Origin: Candidatus Delongbacteria bacterium
GTDB lineage: Bacteria; CAIWAD01
Assembly: GCA_020634015.1 (NCBI GenBank)
Contig: JACKCN010000001.1
Location: forward strand, 541,001 to 605,000
Length of the DNA stretch: 64,000 nt
Reading direction: 5' to 3'
The notes below the pieces were generated by a model. The model did no database searches. It was not told the origin of the DNA and saw only the letters and a list, made by a program, of their open reading frames with translations. A program made the position numbers and the translations under genes. Of this stretch, positions 25,522 to 34,467 are shown piece after piece (the first letter of the stretch is position 1; each line of letters starts with the position of its first letter).

Positions 25522-25793
25522 GCATTTCACAGGCAGCCAAGGGATCGACGGGGGCCGTCCCACGGGAGAAGTGATCGGACCGTGGCCGTGGAGCGGCTTC
25601 GAATCGCCTGCGGGACAGTTTTCGACAAGAAGGGCCTGTCGGAGTACGACTCGGAAGTATTCAGCATCCGCAAGGCTGGGGAGGCCCTTTGATGGGGCGA
25701 GCCATTGTCACTCATGGGCGGAGCGGCGGGGCGCCGCTGCTGCCGGGAGGCCGACGGGAGATCGGGATTGAACGGACTTCCACGCAGCCTGAC
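25522..25793. other. Spacer upstream of the HipBST operators
   Basis: There is no supported gene. A 36-codon plus-strand frame (GTG 25582 to TGA 25692) reads MAVERLRIACGTVFDKKGLS and looks protein-like, but I cannot match it to a family. It could be the tail of a lost gene. Confidence 0.35.
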
Positions 25794-27932
25794 CTACTGC
25801 CCTGCGTCCTCCATCGAGGCGGTCACCCGGAAGAAGGTGTTCGCTTCCAGATCGGTCACGGTCCAGCCCAGGCCCGTTGTGCTGATGTACTCCGCGGGCC
25901 AGTCGGACAGGTCCGTCGTCTGCTGCAGGCGGTAGCTGCGGGCCAGGGGCACGGGGCTCCAGCTCAGCTGCACGCCCTCCTCCACAGCCTGGATCGCCAG
26001 TTCCGGCGCGGGCAGCTCCGGCACGATCTCTTCCAGGAACCACCATACCGATTCCGGACTGATGGTCACATGCTCCTCGCTGGCACCCAGCGGATAGTGG
26101 AGCGCGTCGAAGGGGGACAGGGCGGGCAGGTCGGGCGCGCCCTCGATCTGCCGGAACGGCGCGTCGGTCACCAAGCCCAATGCGCTGGTGGTGGGAATGA
26201 AGCAGTGGTTGGGCTGCAGGGCCACGATGTCCCCGTAGGGCACGGCACTCTGGTCCAGCTGGACCATGGTGTTGCGCGAGCCACCGGGCGCGTTGTCCCA
26301 GGGTGACGCCCCGTTGATCGTGACGGTCTGGTAGCGGTCCGGGAAGGGCCAGATCTGGTTGATCATGCCGCTGAAAACGGTCTGCGGGCTGTGGTCGGCC
26401 AGAGACCAGCAGTTGCCGTCGATGTCCACCAGCCAGCTGCGGTACTCGTAGCGGATGATCTGGGCGCCGGCTGCGAAACCCTGGTTCAGGCCCGAGCCGC
26501 TGCCGTTGGCCACCGCCACCAGACGCGGCGAGACGGGATAGTCACCCAGCGCGGCCAGCTCGTTCAGCAGGGTCTGACGCAGAGGATCCGCGCCCGGGTT
26601 GGCATTGGGCGGATTCTCGGCCATCGCCAGCAGCATCTGCTTGGCCGCCGGTGTCTGCAAGCGGGAAAGGAAGTACGCGGCCTCTTCCGCCTCATCCGCG
26701 AAGAAGGCCAGCCAATGCTGCAGGCTGAGGGGGATGTTGGCACCAGCCTGGGGCGAGTCGAAGGAGATGAAGGTCCGCACCCGGGGATCGATGCCCTGCT
26801 GCTCCAGCCAGGCCAAAGCGTAGCGTGAGACCAGCCCGCCCATGCTGGCGCCGATGAGGGGGTAGCTCTCGCCCTCGGGCAGCAGGCTGTTGATCTGCTC
26901 CAGCAGGGTGGCCAGCAGCAGGCTGTTGCGCTGGATGTAGTCCGTGGATTCGGTGAAGTTCAGCACCACCATGTCGAAGCCCAGGTCACGCAATGTCTCC
27001 ACCAGGCCTTGCTGGTTGCCCAGCCCGTAGAGCTCGTCCCAGAACATCGTGTTGTCCATGTCGAAGCCTTCGCACAGCACGACCGGCCGCGTCAGAGTGG
27101 AGTGTCCCGGGGCCAGAAGGAGGTAGGCGTTCCCGCCGGCCGTGGCCCCCTGGTAGGGCTGGTCCGCGACCAGGTTCCAGACCTCGCTGGGCTCCGGCGT
27201 GTCCAGCCGGTCGACCGTGAAGCTCAGGCTTGTGATGCGCGTCTCGCCGTTGGCCCAGCTGGCCCGCAGGCGCAGGGTCTTCGGGCCCGCGGAGGTGTAG
27301 CTCACGGTCACCTGCTCGCCCGGCTTCCGTGACACGAATCCGGCACCGTCGGCAAGATCCCACTCCATCCGCTGCGGTTCCGCGCGGTTGCTGATCCAAC
27401 GCTCCCCGGAGGGCAGCTGGAAGGTGACGGCCCGGCCCCGGCCGCTGTGATCCACCAGTGCCGCGGCCGCAAAGATGCGGCGCTCCTCCAGTGCGCGGGG
27501 GTCAAGAATGCGCAGCTCGCCCCCGCCCACGCTCACCAGACCCTGGTCGAGGGCGCCGGCCTTCACCCGCTGCACATCCATGTCCAGCAAGGCCAGGGGA
27601 ACCAGCTTCCGCGGCTGGGCCTCCCGGGCGATCTCCCGCAGCCGGGTCGGGGCGGTTCGCGTGGCACCGTCGACCGTGGCGCGGTTGAGCTGGAACAGCA
27701 GCTGGCGGAACAGGGCGGGCGAGGCGGGCGGAGTATCCTGAAGCCCGTCGTAGTGGGTGGCTCCGGCTAGGTCCGGGCTCAGGTCCAGCAGGATGCCACT
27801 GCTTAGCGACGCCCGGTCGGCATCGGCCAGGCTGACGGCCGCGGCATGGCCGGCAGGGCTCCCGAGCAGGAAGAGGACGAGCAGGCAGACGAGGCCGGAC
27901 GTCACCCGAAGGGGGAAGCTGGTGGAACGCAT
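25794..27932 (-). CDS. Secreted alpha/beta hydrolase (lipase/esterase-like)
   Basis: The 712-residue protein has a signal peptide (LVCLLVLFLLGSPAGHAAA). It carries an N-terminal beta-rich region and an alpha/beta hydrolase domain at about residues 290-560. The oxyanion strand is VVLCEGFDMDN and the nucleophile elbow is IGASMGGLVSRYAL (Ser in GASMGG). A later FISFDSPQAG matches lipase-like enzymes. The last 90 residues resemble a fibronectin III-like module (PELAIQAVEEGVQLSWSPV). The substrate is unknown. A TAGCTTTG promoter-like element lies about 40 nt upstream (27970-27977, minus strand). Confidence 0.78.
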   Translation of the reverse strand: MRSTSFPLRVTSGLVCLLVLFLLGSPAGHAAAVSLADADRASLSSGILLDLSPDLAGATHYDGLQDTPPASPALFRQLLFQLNRATVDGATRTAPTRLREIAREAQPRKLVPLALLDMDVQRVKAGALDQGLVSVGGGELRILDPRALEERRIFAAAALVDHSGRGRAVTFQLPSGERWISNRAEPQRMEWDLADGAGFVSRKPGEQVTVSYTSAGPKTLRLRASWANGETRITSLSFTVDRLDTPEPSEVWNLVADQPYQGATAGGNAYLLLAPGHSTLTRPVVLCEGFDMDNTMFWDELYGLGNQQGLVETLRDLGFDMVVLNFTESTDYIQRNSLLLATLLEQINSLLPEGESYPLIGASMGGLVSRYALAWLEQQGIDPRVRTFISFDSPQAGANIPLSLQHWLAFFADEAEEAAYFLSRLQTPAAKQMLLAMAENPPNANPGADPLRQTLLNELAALGDYPVSPRLVAVANGSGSGLNQGFAAGAQIIRYEYRSWLVDIDGNCWSLADHSPQTVFSGMINQIWPFPDRYQTVTINGASPWDNAPGGSRNTMVQLDQSAVPYGDIVALQPNHCFIPTTSALGLVTDAPFRQIEGAPDLPALSPFDALHYPLGASEEHVTISPESVWWFLEEIVPELPAPELAIQAVEEGVQLSWSPVPLARSYRLQQTTDLSDWPAEYISTTGLGWTVTDLEANTFFRVTASMEDAGQ

Positions 27933-27977
27933 GGTTTTTCCGATCTGGTTGCTGTGTTGAACCGGGCGGCAAAGCTA

Positions 27978-28227
27978 CGGTTGCCTGTCGGCCTGCGCAA
28001 GCCAGGTATGACCGCGAACAGGCACAAGGGATCGTGAGCCCGCGGGTCTTGAGGTTGGCCCGGTTCCATCGAAGAGGCGAAGGGAATCCGGTGATGTCAT
28101 CACGGTCGGGTAATGAACCGCAGCGGACACGCTCTGGACGAACAGCCCACATGCCCGCCGCTGAGGCGTATCGCGTGCAGCTGGACCCTGCTGCATTGAG
28201 AATCGCGGTGTCTCACAAAGCGGCGAG
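27978..28227. other. Intergenic region without a recognisable gene
   Basis: This lies between the hydrolase promoter and the REP-like hairpin. The open frames here are short and run through the repeat. I see no further element. Confidence 0.35.
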
Positions 28228-28283
28228 CCTTCCCCCACGGTCGTGGGGGAAGGTATTGTGGCTTCGCCTCGTGCGGGGATCGG
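28228..28283. repeat. REP-like hairpin with conserved tail
   Basis: CCTTCCCCCAC and GTGGGGGAAGG (28228-28253) form a near-perfect stem. They are followed by GTGGCTTCGCCTCGTGCGGGG. The unit matches those at 18302 and 49676 and sits just past the stop of the glutathione peroxidase gene, where it may stabilise or end the transcript. Confidence 0.8.
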
Positions 28284-28311
28284 ACACTGGACGTCCCCTG
28301 TGAGACGGCAT

Positions 28312-28989
28312 CTACTTGGCGGGCAGCAGTTCCTCGATGCGGGCGATCACTTCGGGGGACAGCGGATCCACCTTGGGCTCGAAGCGATCGACCACATGGC
28401 CCTCGCCGTCCACGAGGAACTTGTTGAAGTTCCAGGCGATCTCGTTCTGCTTGCCCTCGGGGGAGTTCGTCTTCAGCCACTTGAACAGAGGCGCGGCGCC
28501 GTCGCCCAGCACCTTGACCTTGGCGTACATGGGAAACTCGACTCCGTAATTGGCACTGCAGAAGGTCTGGATCTGCTCGGCGCTGCCGGGTTCCTGGCCC
28601 CCGAATTCGTTGCAGGGGAAGCCCATGATCTTCAGCCCGCGGGCGGCGTAACGCTCATGCAGGGTCTGCAGTTTCTCGTACTGCGGGGTCAACCCGCATT
28701 CGGAGGCCGTATTCACGATCAGCAATACGTTGCCCCGGTTGCTGGCCAGCTGCTCGGAGCTGCCATCAAGGCGATCCACGGTGAACTCGTACATCCCGCT
28801 TCCTTTCTCCTTCTCGATGACTGTGCCGTCCTTGTGGCCCCTGTGGTCCATGTCCTGGTCCCGATCCACGGGTGCCGGTTTCAGGGCCAGAGCATTGCCG
28901 GCCATCAGCATGAGAGCCAGTGGTGCGGCCAGCGCCAATGGGCGCAGCCAGTTGCTCCCGGTTCGCCATGATTGCGGATTCTTGTGCAT
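28312..28989 (-). CDS. Exported glutathione peroxidase (Cys type)
   Basis: The 225-residue protein reduces peroxides using a thiol partner. The active Cys98 is in VNTASECGLT, where selenoproteins have Sec. Other family motifs are GFPCNEFGGQEPGS (possible resolving Cys126) and AWNFNKFLVD. A signal peptide (LALAAPLALMLMAGNALA) and a His/Asp-rich linker precede the domain, so it acts outside the cytoplasm. ATG 28989 follows GGAGAGGA. The longer frame to 29097 is rejected. Confidence 0.9.
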   Translation of the reverse strand: MHKNPQSWRTGSNWLRPLALAAPLALMLMAGNALALKPAPVDRDQDMDHRGHKDGTVIEKEKGSGMYEFTVDRLDGSSEQLASNRGNVLLIVNTASECGLTPQYEKLQTLHERYAARGLKIMGFPCNEFGGQEPGSAEQIQTFCSANYGVEFPMYAKVKVLGDGAAPLFKWLKTNSPEGKQNEIAWNFNKFLVDGEGHVVDRFEPKVDPLSPEVIARIEELLPAK

Positions 28990-29129
28990 ATTCCTCTCCG
29001 TTGTTGTCGTCGGCCCACAATTCCCTGACAGAGCAGAATCGGTCCCCGGCGATCTTGTGACGATTCCATATCCATCCATCCAGACCGGGTCCGCCACTGG
29101 CGGTCATCCCTGAGCAAGCAGTAAGGAAC

Positions 29130-30032
29130 ATGCCCATGGCCAGCGCCTCGACTTCCGCGGCTCCCGAAGGATCCTCCAGACCGGTACGCATTCTGTTGTG
29201 GGTGCTTGCCGTGCTCCTGATGGCGGCCGCAGTGGTCTATCAACGCACCACCGGACCGACCTACCCCAAAAAAGGGGAATTCCAGGTGGCCGGACAATCT
29301 CTGAGTTACCGGCTGGTGCGCAGCGAGAATTCCACCATCGACGCCGCGGTGATTCTGCCCCAGGCCGCTGGTCTGGGCGCGACCCTGTACTACAAGCGCT
29401 ACAAGCTGGACGAACCTTATACGGCTCTGCCACTGCAGCTTGAAGATCAGACGCTGGTGGCACGCCTGCCGCGTCAACCCGCGGCCGGCAAGCTCGAGTA
29501 CTACCTGGAGCTGACCGGCAGTGAGACTGCCCGGATTCCCGCTGGCGAGGAGAACGTCGTGATCCGCTACAAGGATCCCGTGCCCGGCTGGATTCTGATT
29601 CCCCACATCTTCATGATGTTCTTCTCGGTGCTCATCGGCATGCGCACGGGTCTGGCCGCCATCGCGGCTCCCGACACCATGCGGCGCACCGCCTGGATCA
29701 CTCTGATCGGCCTGACCATCGGTGGCATGATGCTGGGCCCGCTGGTGCAGAAGTATGCCTTCGGTGCCTTCTGGACAGGTTTTCCCTATGGCAAGGACCT
29801 GACGGACAACAAGATGCTGATCATGTGGCTGGCCTGGGTCTTCGCCTGCAGCGTGATCGGCTTCAAGCCCAAGGCACGTGAGGCCGTCAACCGGATCGTC
29901 GTGCTGGCGGCCATGATCGTGATGACCGCGGTGTATCTGATTCCCCACAGCATGCGCGGCAGCGAACTGGACTACAGCAAGCTCGAGCAGGGCGTGGCGC
30001 CCCATGAAGCGATCGGCACCAGCACGAAATGA
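29130..30032 (+). CDS. Membrane protein of unknown function
   Basis: The 300-residue protein has an N-terminal transmembrane helix (ILLWVLAVLLMAAAVVYQ). A soluble beta-rich domain of about 130 residues follows (KKGEFQVAGQSLSYRLV, TLYYKRYKLDEPY). Four further helices come after it (HIFMMFFSVLIGMRTGLAAI to IVVLAAMIVMTAVYLIPHSM). I do not recognise a named family; similar proteins occur in FCB genomes. It overlaps the next gene (ATGATGA), so the two membrane proteins are probably made together. Confidence 0.6.
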   Translation: MPMASASTSAAPEGSSRPVRILLWVLAVLLMAAAVVYQRTTGPTYPKKGEFQVAGQSLSYRLVRSENSTIDAAVILPQAAGLGATLYYKRYKLDEPYTALPLQLEDQTLVARLPRQPAAGKLEYYLELTGSETARIPAGEENVVIRYKDPVPGWILIPHIFMMFFSVLIGMRTGLAAIAAPDTMRRTAWITLIGLTIGGMMLGPLVQKYAFGAFWTGFPYGKDLTDNKMLIMWLAWVFACSVIGFKPKAREAVNRIVVLAAMIVMTAVYLIPHSMRGSELDYSKLEQGVAPHEAIGTSTK

Positions 30033-30529
30033 TGAATGCGGCGAACCTGCATCTGGCCATCGTGCACCTGCCACTCAGTGCCTTGCTGGGCGCGGTGGTG
30101 CTGTTGCTCTGTGCTCGCGCCTGGGGCGAGGAACGGGCCTTTCGACTGGCCTTGCTGGCCATTGTGGCCGGAGCTCTGGCGGCGGCGATGGCGTATTACA
30201 CGGGCCCGTCGGCGCACCAGATCCTGATCGATGCCGGTTTCAACACGGGCGATACCCAGAATGTGGTCGAGACACACGCGCTCTGGGGCCGGGTCAGTTT
30301 CGTGGTGCTCGGGCTGTGCGGTGCGCTGGCTTTCCAGGCCTGGCTGCAGCACTATCAGGGCGAAAGGCCCGCCGCCTGGCAGCGCTGGACCCTGCTGATC
30401 GCTGGGGCCGCCATGCTGGGCGTGCTGGCCTGGACCTCCCACCTGGGTGGACAGGTGCGTCACACGGAAATCCGCGGCGCCCTGCAGGGCGCCATGCCCC
30501 CGGCAGCCTGCCCGCGACAGCACGTCTGA
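30029..30529 (+). CDS. Four-helix membrane protein, DUF2231-like
   Basis: The 166-residue protein begins NLHLAIVHLPLSALLGAVVLLL, with a His pair (HxxxxH) typical of DUF2231-type proteins. Its four transmembrane segments include ALWGRVSFVVLGLCGALAFQ and TLLIAGAAMLGVLAWTSHLGGQV. Such proteins may bind heme or another cofactor through these His residues, but that is not proven. Two ATG codons (30029, 30032) are possible; both overlap the preceding stop. A GC-rich hairpin follows. Confidence 0.6.
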   Translation: MMNAANLHLAIVHLPLSALLGAVVLLLCARAWGEERAFRLALLAIVAGALAAAMAYYTGPSAHQILIDAGFNTGDTQNVVETHALWGRVSFVVLGLCGALAFQAWLQHYQGERPAAWQRWTLLIAGAAMLGVLAWTSHLGGQVRHTEIRGALQGAMPPAACPRQHV

Positions 30530-30552
30530 CAGGCATCGCAGGCAAAAACGCC

Positions 30553-30578
30553 AAGCGGCGGCCAGATGGCCGCCGCTT
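30553..30578. terminator. Perfect 11-bp hairpin terminator
   Basis: AAGCGGCGGCC (30553-30563), an AGAT loop and GGCCGCCGCTT (30568-30578). Only TTCTGCTC follows on the plus strand. GGCGTTTTT follows on the minus strand. It lies 24 nt after the DUF2231-like gene. Confidence 0.65.
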
Positions 30579-30815
30579 CTGCTCATGCCGACGCTGCCAA
30601 GGCGCCGGCCTTCCTACCACACAGGGCTATTCCGCACCCGGTTGAGGGTGTTCGTCGTCGCCCCTGTGAAATGCCAAGACCGTGCCAGAACCACAAAGGA
30701 GCGCAACTCTTCTGGTATCAGTGTGTTGCGGCTGGCACGAAGGTCGCTCGAGCGGACGGGGACAAGGGCAAATCACCCAAACGGCAAGCCGATCGGGTCA
30801 ACTCACCCAACGTGG
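30579..30815. other. Intergenic region without recognisable features
   Basis: Between the hairpin and the convergent lipoprotein gene I find no supported ORF, repeat or tRNA. Confidence 0.35.
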
Positions 30816-31154
30816 TCAGTGGGTCGCGATCCGGCCTTCTTCCTGAATCAGGGCTTCCCGGCCACTGTCGATCCAGCCGGTCTTCTCCGCATCATGAATC
30901 TTGAGCCAGAGGCGTGGCAGCGGCTCGCCGGGCACGGCCAGCGAATCCAGCACGGTCCACTGACTGCCGGGAAGAGCCGGGGCCAGCTCGAAACCCCGCT
31001 GGTCCGCTTCGCTGAACATCCGGGTGGTATCGGTGGCCGTCCAGCGCAGGGTGGCGAGGCGTGAGCCGCTGGAGGCCGGTTCCGGCTTGTCCGCGGACCC
31101 ACAGGCCAGCAACAGACCAAGAATCAGAGGATAGAGTGTTGACACGCGTGACAT
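30816..31154 (-). CDS. Small predicted lipoprotein
   Basis: The 112-residue protein has a lipoprotein signal (LILGLLLACGS, lipobox LLAC). A small domain follows (LATLRWTATDTTRMFSEADQ, WLKIHDAEKTGWIDSGREA) with no match I can name. ATG 31154 follows GGAGCT. A TACCTTG promoter-like box lies about 70 nt upstream on the minus strand (31222-31228). Function unknown. Confidence 0.7.
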   Translation of the reverse strand: MSRVSTLYPLILGLLLACGSADKPEPASSGSRLATLRWTATDTTRMFSEADQRGFELAPALPGSQWTVLDSLAVPGEPLPRLWLKIHDAEKTGWIDSGREALIQEEGRIATH

Positions 31155-31261
31155 GAAGAGCTCCGAGCAGTTGGGCCTGGACGCAGCATTGCACCCAGGC
31201 AAGCCAGATGGGAAGGCCGCCCAAGGTAGGAAGTTGGATGGGCACCGCCTCCCCGGCCCGC

Positions 31262-32731
31262 TCAGCGCAGCAGGACCATGGCACGACTGGTGTGGCCGAA
31301 GCGTGTTTCAAGCCTGCAGACATACAGTCCCGAGGAACAGCCATCCAGCTGCAGGTCCAGCGAATGGACTCCCGGCGCACGCGGTCCCTCCTCCAGCACG
31401 CGCAGCCGCCGGCCCAGAGCGTCGTGCAGAGTCAGACGCACGAAACTGGCGGCTTCCAGAGCATACTCGAGCCGTGTGGCAGGATTGAATGGATTGGGAT
31501 GGGCCGGAGCCAGCGAGAACAGGGCTGGCGCTCCCCGACGCGTGGCGCGCGGGTTGGCCGCAGTCGTCGATTCCAGTCGCAGCAGATGCAGATCCGTCAG
31601 ATTGTCCGCATCCATGTAGCCATTGCCCGTGACCACGAAGCCTCCATCCTGGGTCGCGCAGACACCTTGTGCGCCATCGTGGGCAAAACCTCCGAAATCG
31701 TCCTGCCAGAGAATCTCGCCTTCAGAATCCAGCCAGAGCGTCCAGATCTGCTGCATCACAGGCTGGGAGAGCGTGGTCTGCCCCACGGCGAAGAATCCCT
31801 CCGCTCCCAGCGAGAGCAGCTGCAGTCCCAGATCACTGTCGGCGCCTCCGTGGGTGCGTGTCCAGAGGCTGTCACCCAGCTCGTTCAGCCGCAGCAGCCA
31901 CAGGTCATTGCTTCCGGCCCCCCAGCTGGTCGTGCGCCCCGTGAACAGCCATCCTCCGGGAGTCGCGGCCGCGCAGGCGAACAGGCGATCTTCGCCACTG
32001 CCCCCGAAGGTGCGGGTCCAGAGCGTATCCCCGATGCTGTTGGTGCGAATCACATAGCCATCCGCCTGGCCGGCTCCCCGGGAATTGGTGTACCCTGTCA
32101 GCAGCAGATCACCGCCCTCCAGTTCCAGCGCTCCGTATCCGCCGTCGGCCTGGCTGCCTCCGTAGCTGCGATTCCATTGCTGCTGTCCCAGAGAATCGGT
32201 GCGCACAAGCCACAGATCCGTCACACCCAGCCCCTGGGAACGCGTATTTCCCACAAGAAGGAACCCGCCATCCGCGGCAGCACCCAAGGTCCAGCACTCA
32301 TCCTCCAGCTCGCCCCCATAGGTGCGTTCCCAGAGGACGGTTCCGCCAGAATCCACCTTCAGCAACCAGAAGTCCGAGAATCCCGCGCCACTGGAACGGG
32401 TCGTGCCGCAGATCACGGCACCTCCATCCGCCGATGCCAGCAGATCGCCCGGATGATCGTCACCCACCCCGCCAATGGTGCGCGTCCACAGGGTATCCCC
32501 CTCGGAGTCCACGCGCAGCAACCACAGATCCGACAGACCGGAACCGAATGACCGCGTGTCACCCGCCACCAGAAATCCCCCGTCCGCGGTCTGGATCACG
32601 GACCTGCCGTAATCGTTTTCACCCGCGCCAAAGGTGCGGTGCCACTGCAGCTGCAGAGACTGTGCGCCCGAGGTGCCGCCCACCAGCAGCAAGAAGAACG
32701 GCAGCCAGCGTGCCAGGCCGATTCGCTTCAT
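31262..32731 (-). CDS. Secreted beta-propeller protein with C-terminal sorting domain
   Basis: The 489-residue protein has a signal peptide (WLPFFLLLVGGTSGAQ). About seven repeats of roughly 55 residues follow, built on the theme GG-ED-x-G-x-S-x(2)-x-T-x-DGGF-x-x-x-G-x-T-x-S-x-G-x(3)-D-x-W-L-x-x-D (for example TADGGFLVAGDTRS and SDLWLLRVDSEGDTLW). They predict a beta-propeller. The end is a FlgD-like/type IX sorting domain (AHPNPFNPATRLEYAL, SSGLYVCRLET). ATG 32731 follows GGAGGAAAC. No enzymatic role is visible. Confidence 0.82.
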   Translation of the reverse strand: MKRIGLARWLPFFLLLVGGTSGAQSLQLQWHRTFGAGENDYGRSVIQTADGGFLVAGDTRSFGSGLSDLWLLRVDSEGDTLWTRTIGGVGDDHPGDLLASADGGAVICGTTRSSGAGFSDFWLLKVDSGGTVLWERTYGGELEDECWTLGAAADGGFLLVGNTRSQGLGVTDLWLVRTDSLGQQQWNRSYGGSQADGGYGALELEGGDLLLTGYTNSRGAGQADGYVIRTNSIGDTLWTRTFGGSGEDRLFACAAATPGGWLFTGRTTSWGAGSNDLWLLRLNELGDSLWTRTHGGADSDLGLQLLSLGAEGFFAVGQTTLSQPVMQQIWTLWLDSEGEILWQDDFGGFAHDGAQGVCATQDGGFVVTGNGYMDADNLTDLHLLRLESTTAANPRATRRGAPALFSLAPAHPNPFNPATRLEYALEAASFVRLTLHDALGRRLRVLEEGPRAPGVHSLDLQLDGCSSGLYVCRLETRFGHTSRAMVLLR

Positions 32732-32974
32732 GTTTCCTCCGGAAACCGGCATGGGCACCCTTCGGCCCAAGCCCGTGTGAGCCCCTGAACACCAATGCGC
32801 TCAGGCGGAGCATGCCGGATCGAGGACCCACAGAGAGTGTCCACGATGCCACAATGTTCGTTCGCCAGAAGCCCATTGTGTTCACCATCGGAAACAATCA
32901 AGGGTTCCAGAACGAGAGATCACACCCGATTCTGAATCCCATGAAATTCGAGTGCTGTCTCACTCGAAAATGAA
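32732..32974. other. Intergenic region upstream of the propeller gene
   Basis: It holds the promoter region of the propeller gene. A small hairpin, TCGAGTG...CACTCGA, lies near 32948-32966. I could not place a clear promoter and see no gene. Confidence 0.35.
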
Positions 32975-33000
32975 CCGGGAGCCGCAATCGCGACTCCCGG
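32975..33000 (-). terminator. Terminator of the beta-helix lipoprotein gene
   Basis: CCGGGAGTCGC, a GATT loop and GCGGCTCCCGG on the minus strand pair with one G-T mismatch. TTCATTTTC follows. It is 31 nt past the stop codon at 33032. Confidence 0.75.
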
Positions 33001-33031
33001 CATCGGCAGAGGAACGTGAGAGGAAATCGTT

Positions 33032-34387
33032 TCAGTCGGCCCAGCGGACCCAGCTTTCTGTGGTCCAGTTGCTGCCCGAGGGGGCCACGGCACCCATGTA
33101 GCCGGCCGCGTCGAACCAGCTGTCGGACGGGACCTGACCGCCACTGGCCGCGGAGCTGCCTGCCGCGGGACGGTAGTCATGGCTGGCCGCACTGGGGAAC
33201 ACGGCGTTGTCAAGCACATGCACGTTGTGCGCTCCCGCGCAGAAGCGCGTACTGTCGGCCTGGCTCGAAAAGCCGCCAAAATCACCGCTGCCATCCAGAT
33301 TGTTGGAGTACACACAGGCGCGGTTGATGCTGAGAATCCCGGAATCGAAGTTGGCCGAGGTCACGTCGCCGTCGTTGCTCTCGAGCTTCCAGTTGAGTCC
33401 GGCGAAATTGCTGATCACGAAGTTGCTCAGCTCGCCTTCGAAGTCCTCGCGCAGACGCATGCCGTAGTTCTTGTCCTCGGCATCCTTGCCGGCGCCGAAA
33501 CCGTACAGAGTCACGTTGGAAAGCGTGGGATGGCTGGCCAGTCCGCTGCCCAGGGTCTTGCGCCCGTCACTCTCGAAGCCGTTGTCGGAACCGGCGTGCT
33601 GCACGGCCAACCAGAACTGCCCCTTGCCGCGCCAGCCCTCGTCCATGTCGAAGCTATCGTCGTCATTGAAGGTGCTCAGCAGGTACCGCGCGTTTACCGT
33701 GCCACCGAACCACTCGTAACCGTCATCCGTGCACTTGTAGACCTGGATGTGATCCAGGGTGGTGGCGGAACCCACCGAGTACAGCGAGAGACCGTTGAGC
33801 TCGGAATCGGCGGCGATGCCGTAGCCACAGTACTCGATGCGGACATACTTGAGTACACCACTGTCATCGGCACTCTTGCTGCCGCCATAATGCACGGTCT
33901 CGGCCAGACCTTCCACATCGCCGGTGCCGCCGGGGATGTTGTTGGGGGCTTCGCCGATGAGCACGATCCCGCCCCAGTCACCGGGCGACTTGGTGGCGCG
34001 GGCCGAGGTGAACACGATCGGCTGGGCCGCGGTGCCGTTGGCCACCAGCCGACCACTGGCACGCTCGCTGCTGAAGTTGTCGGAGTCTCCGCGCAGGGTG
34101 ATGATGGCACCCACGTCATCGGGATTGTCCTCGTGGTACGCGAAGGACACGGTGGTACCGGCGGCGATGGTCAGGGTCACACCGGGCAGCACGTAGTACT
34201 TGCCGGCAGCGTCCACATTGCCGCTCCAGGTGGTGTTCTGGCTGATCAGGGTACCGGGCAGATCCTGGTACATCTGGGGGATTTCATTGGTGGTGTTGTT
34301 GTTGTTGTCGTCGTCTTCGCAGGCGGTGAACGCCAGCAGGGCGCTCGCGGCGATCATCAGGACCAGGTGCTTCCGGCTGATCAACAT
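33032..34387 (-). CDS. Beta-helix-like surface lipoprotein next to a TonB receptor
   Basis: The 451-residue protein has a lipoprotein signal (LLAFTACEDDDNNNN, Cys23) followed by an acidic tether. The body looks like a right-handed parallel beta-helix: a WSGNVDAAGKYYVLPGVTLTI start, repeated WGGIVLIGEAP, LKYVRIEYCGYG and LDHIQVYKCTDDGYEWFGG. In Bacteroidota such lipoproteins commonly pair with a TonB-dependent receptor gene. Here the receptor lies 80 nt upstream in the same direction. The likely role is substrate capture at the cell surface; the ligand is unknown. Confidence 0.72.
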   Translation of the reverse strand: MLISRKHLVLMIAASALLAFTACEDDDNNNNTTNEIPQMYQDLPGTLISQNTTWSGNVDAAGKYYVLPGVTLTIAAGTTVSFAYHEDNPDDVGAIITLRGDSDNFSSERASGRLVANGTAAQPIVFTSARATKSPGDWGGIVLIGEAPNNIPGGTGDVEGLAETVHYGGSKSADDSGVLKYVRIEYCGYGIAADSELNGLSLYSVGSATTLDHIQVYKCTDDGYEWFGGTVNARYLLSTFNDDDSFDMDEGWRGKGQFWLAVQHAGSDNGFESDGRKTLGSGLASHPTLSNVTLYGFGAGKDAEDKNYGMRLREDFEGELSNFVISNFAGLNWKLESNDGDVTSANFDSGILSINRACVYSNNLDGSGDFGGFSSQADSTRFCAGAHNVHVLDNAVFPSAASHDYRPAAGSSAASGGQVPSDSWFDAAGYMGAVAPSGSNWTTESWVRWAD

Positions 34388-34467
34388 CTCGTGGACTCCT
34401 GTCTGTGTATTGGGTGTTTCGCACTCATCCAGTCACTCCGCGCCGGTTCCGGTCACGGTTGTTCGAA

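Noticed and set aside
25582..25692. 36-codon plus-strand frame with protein-like sequence
   Set aside because: No ribosome site and no family match; noted in the intergenic entry but not called as a gene.
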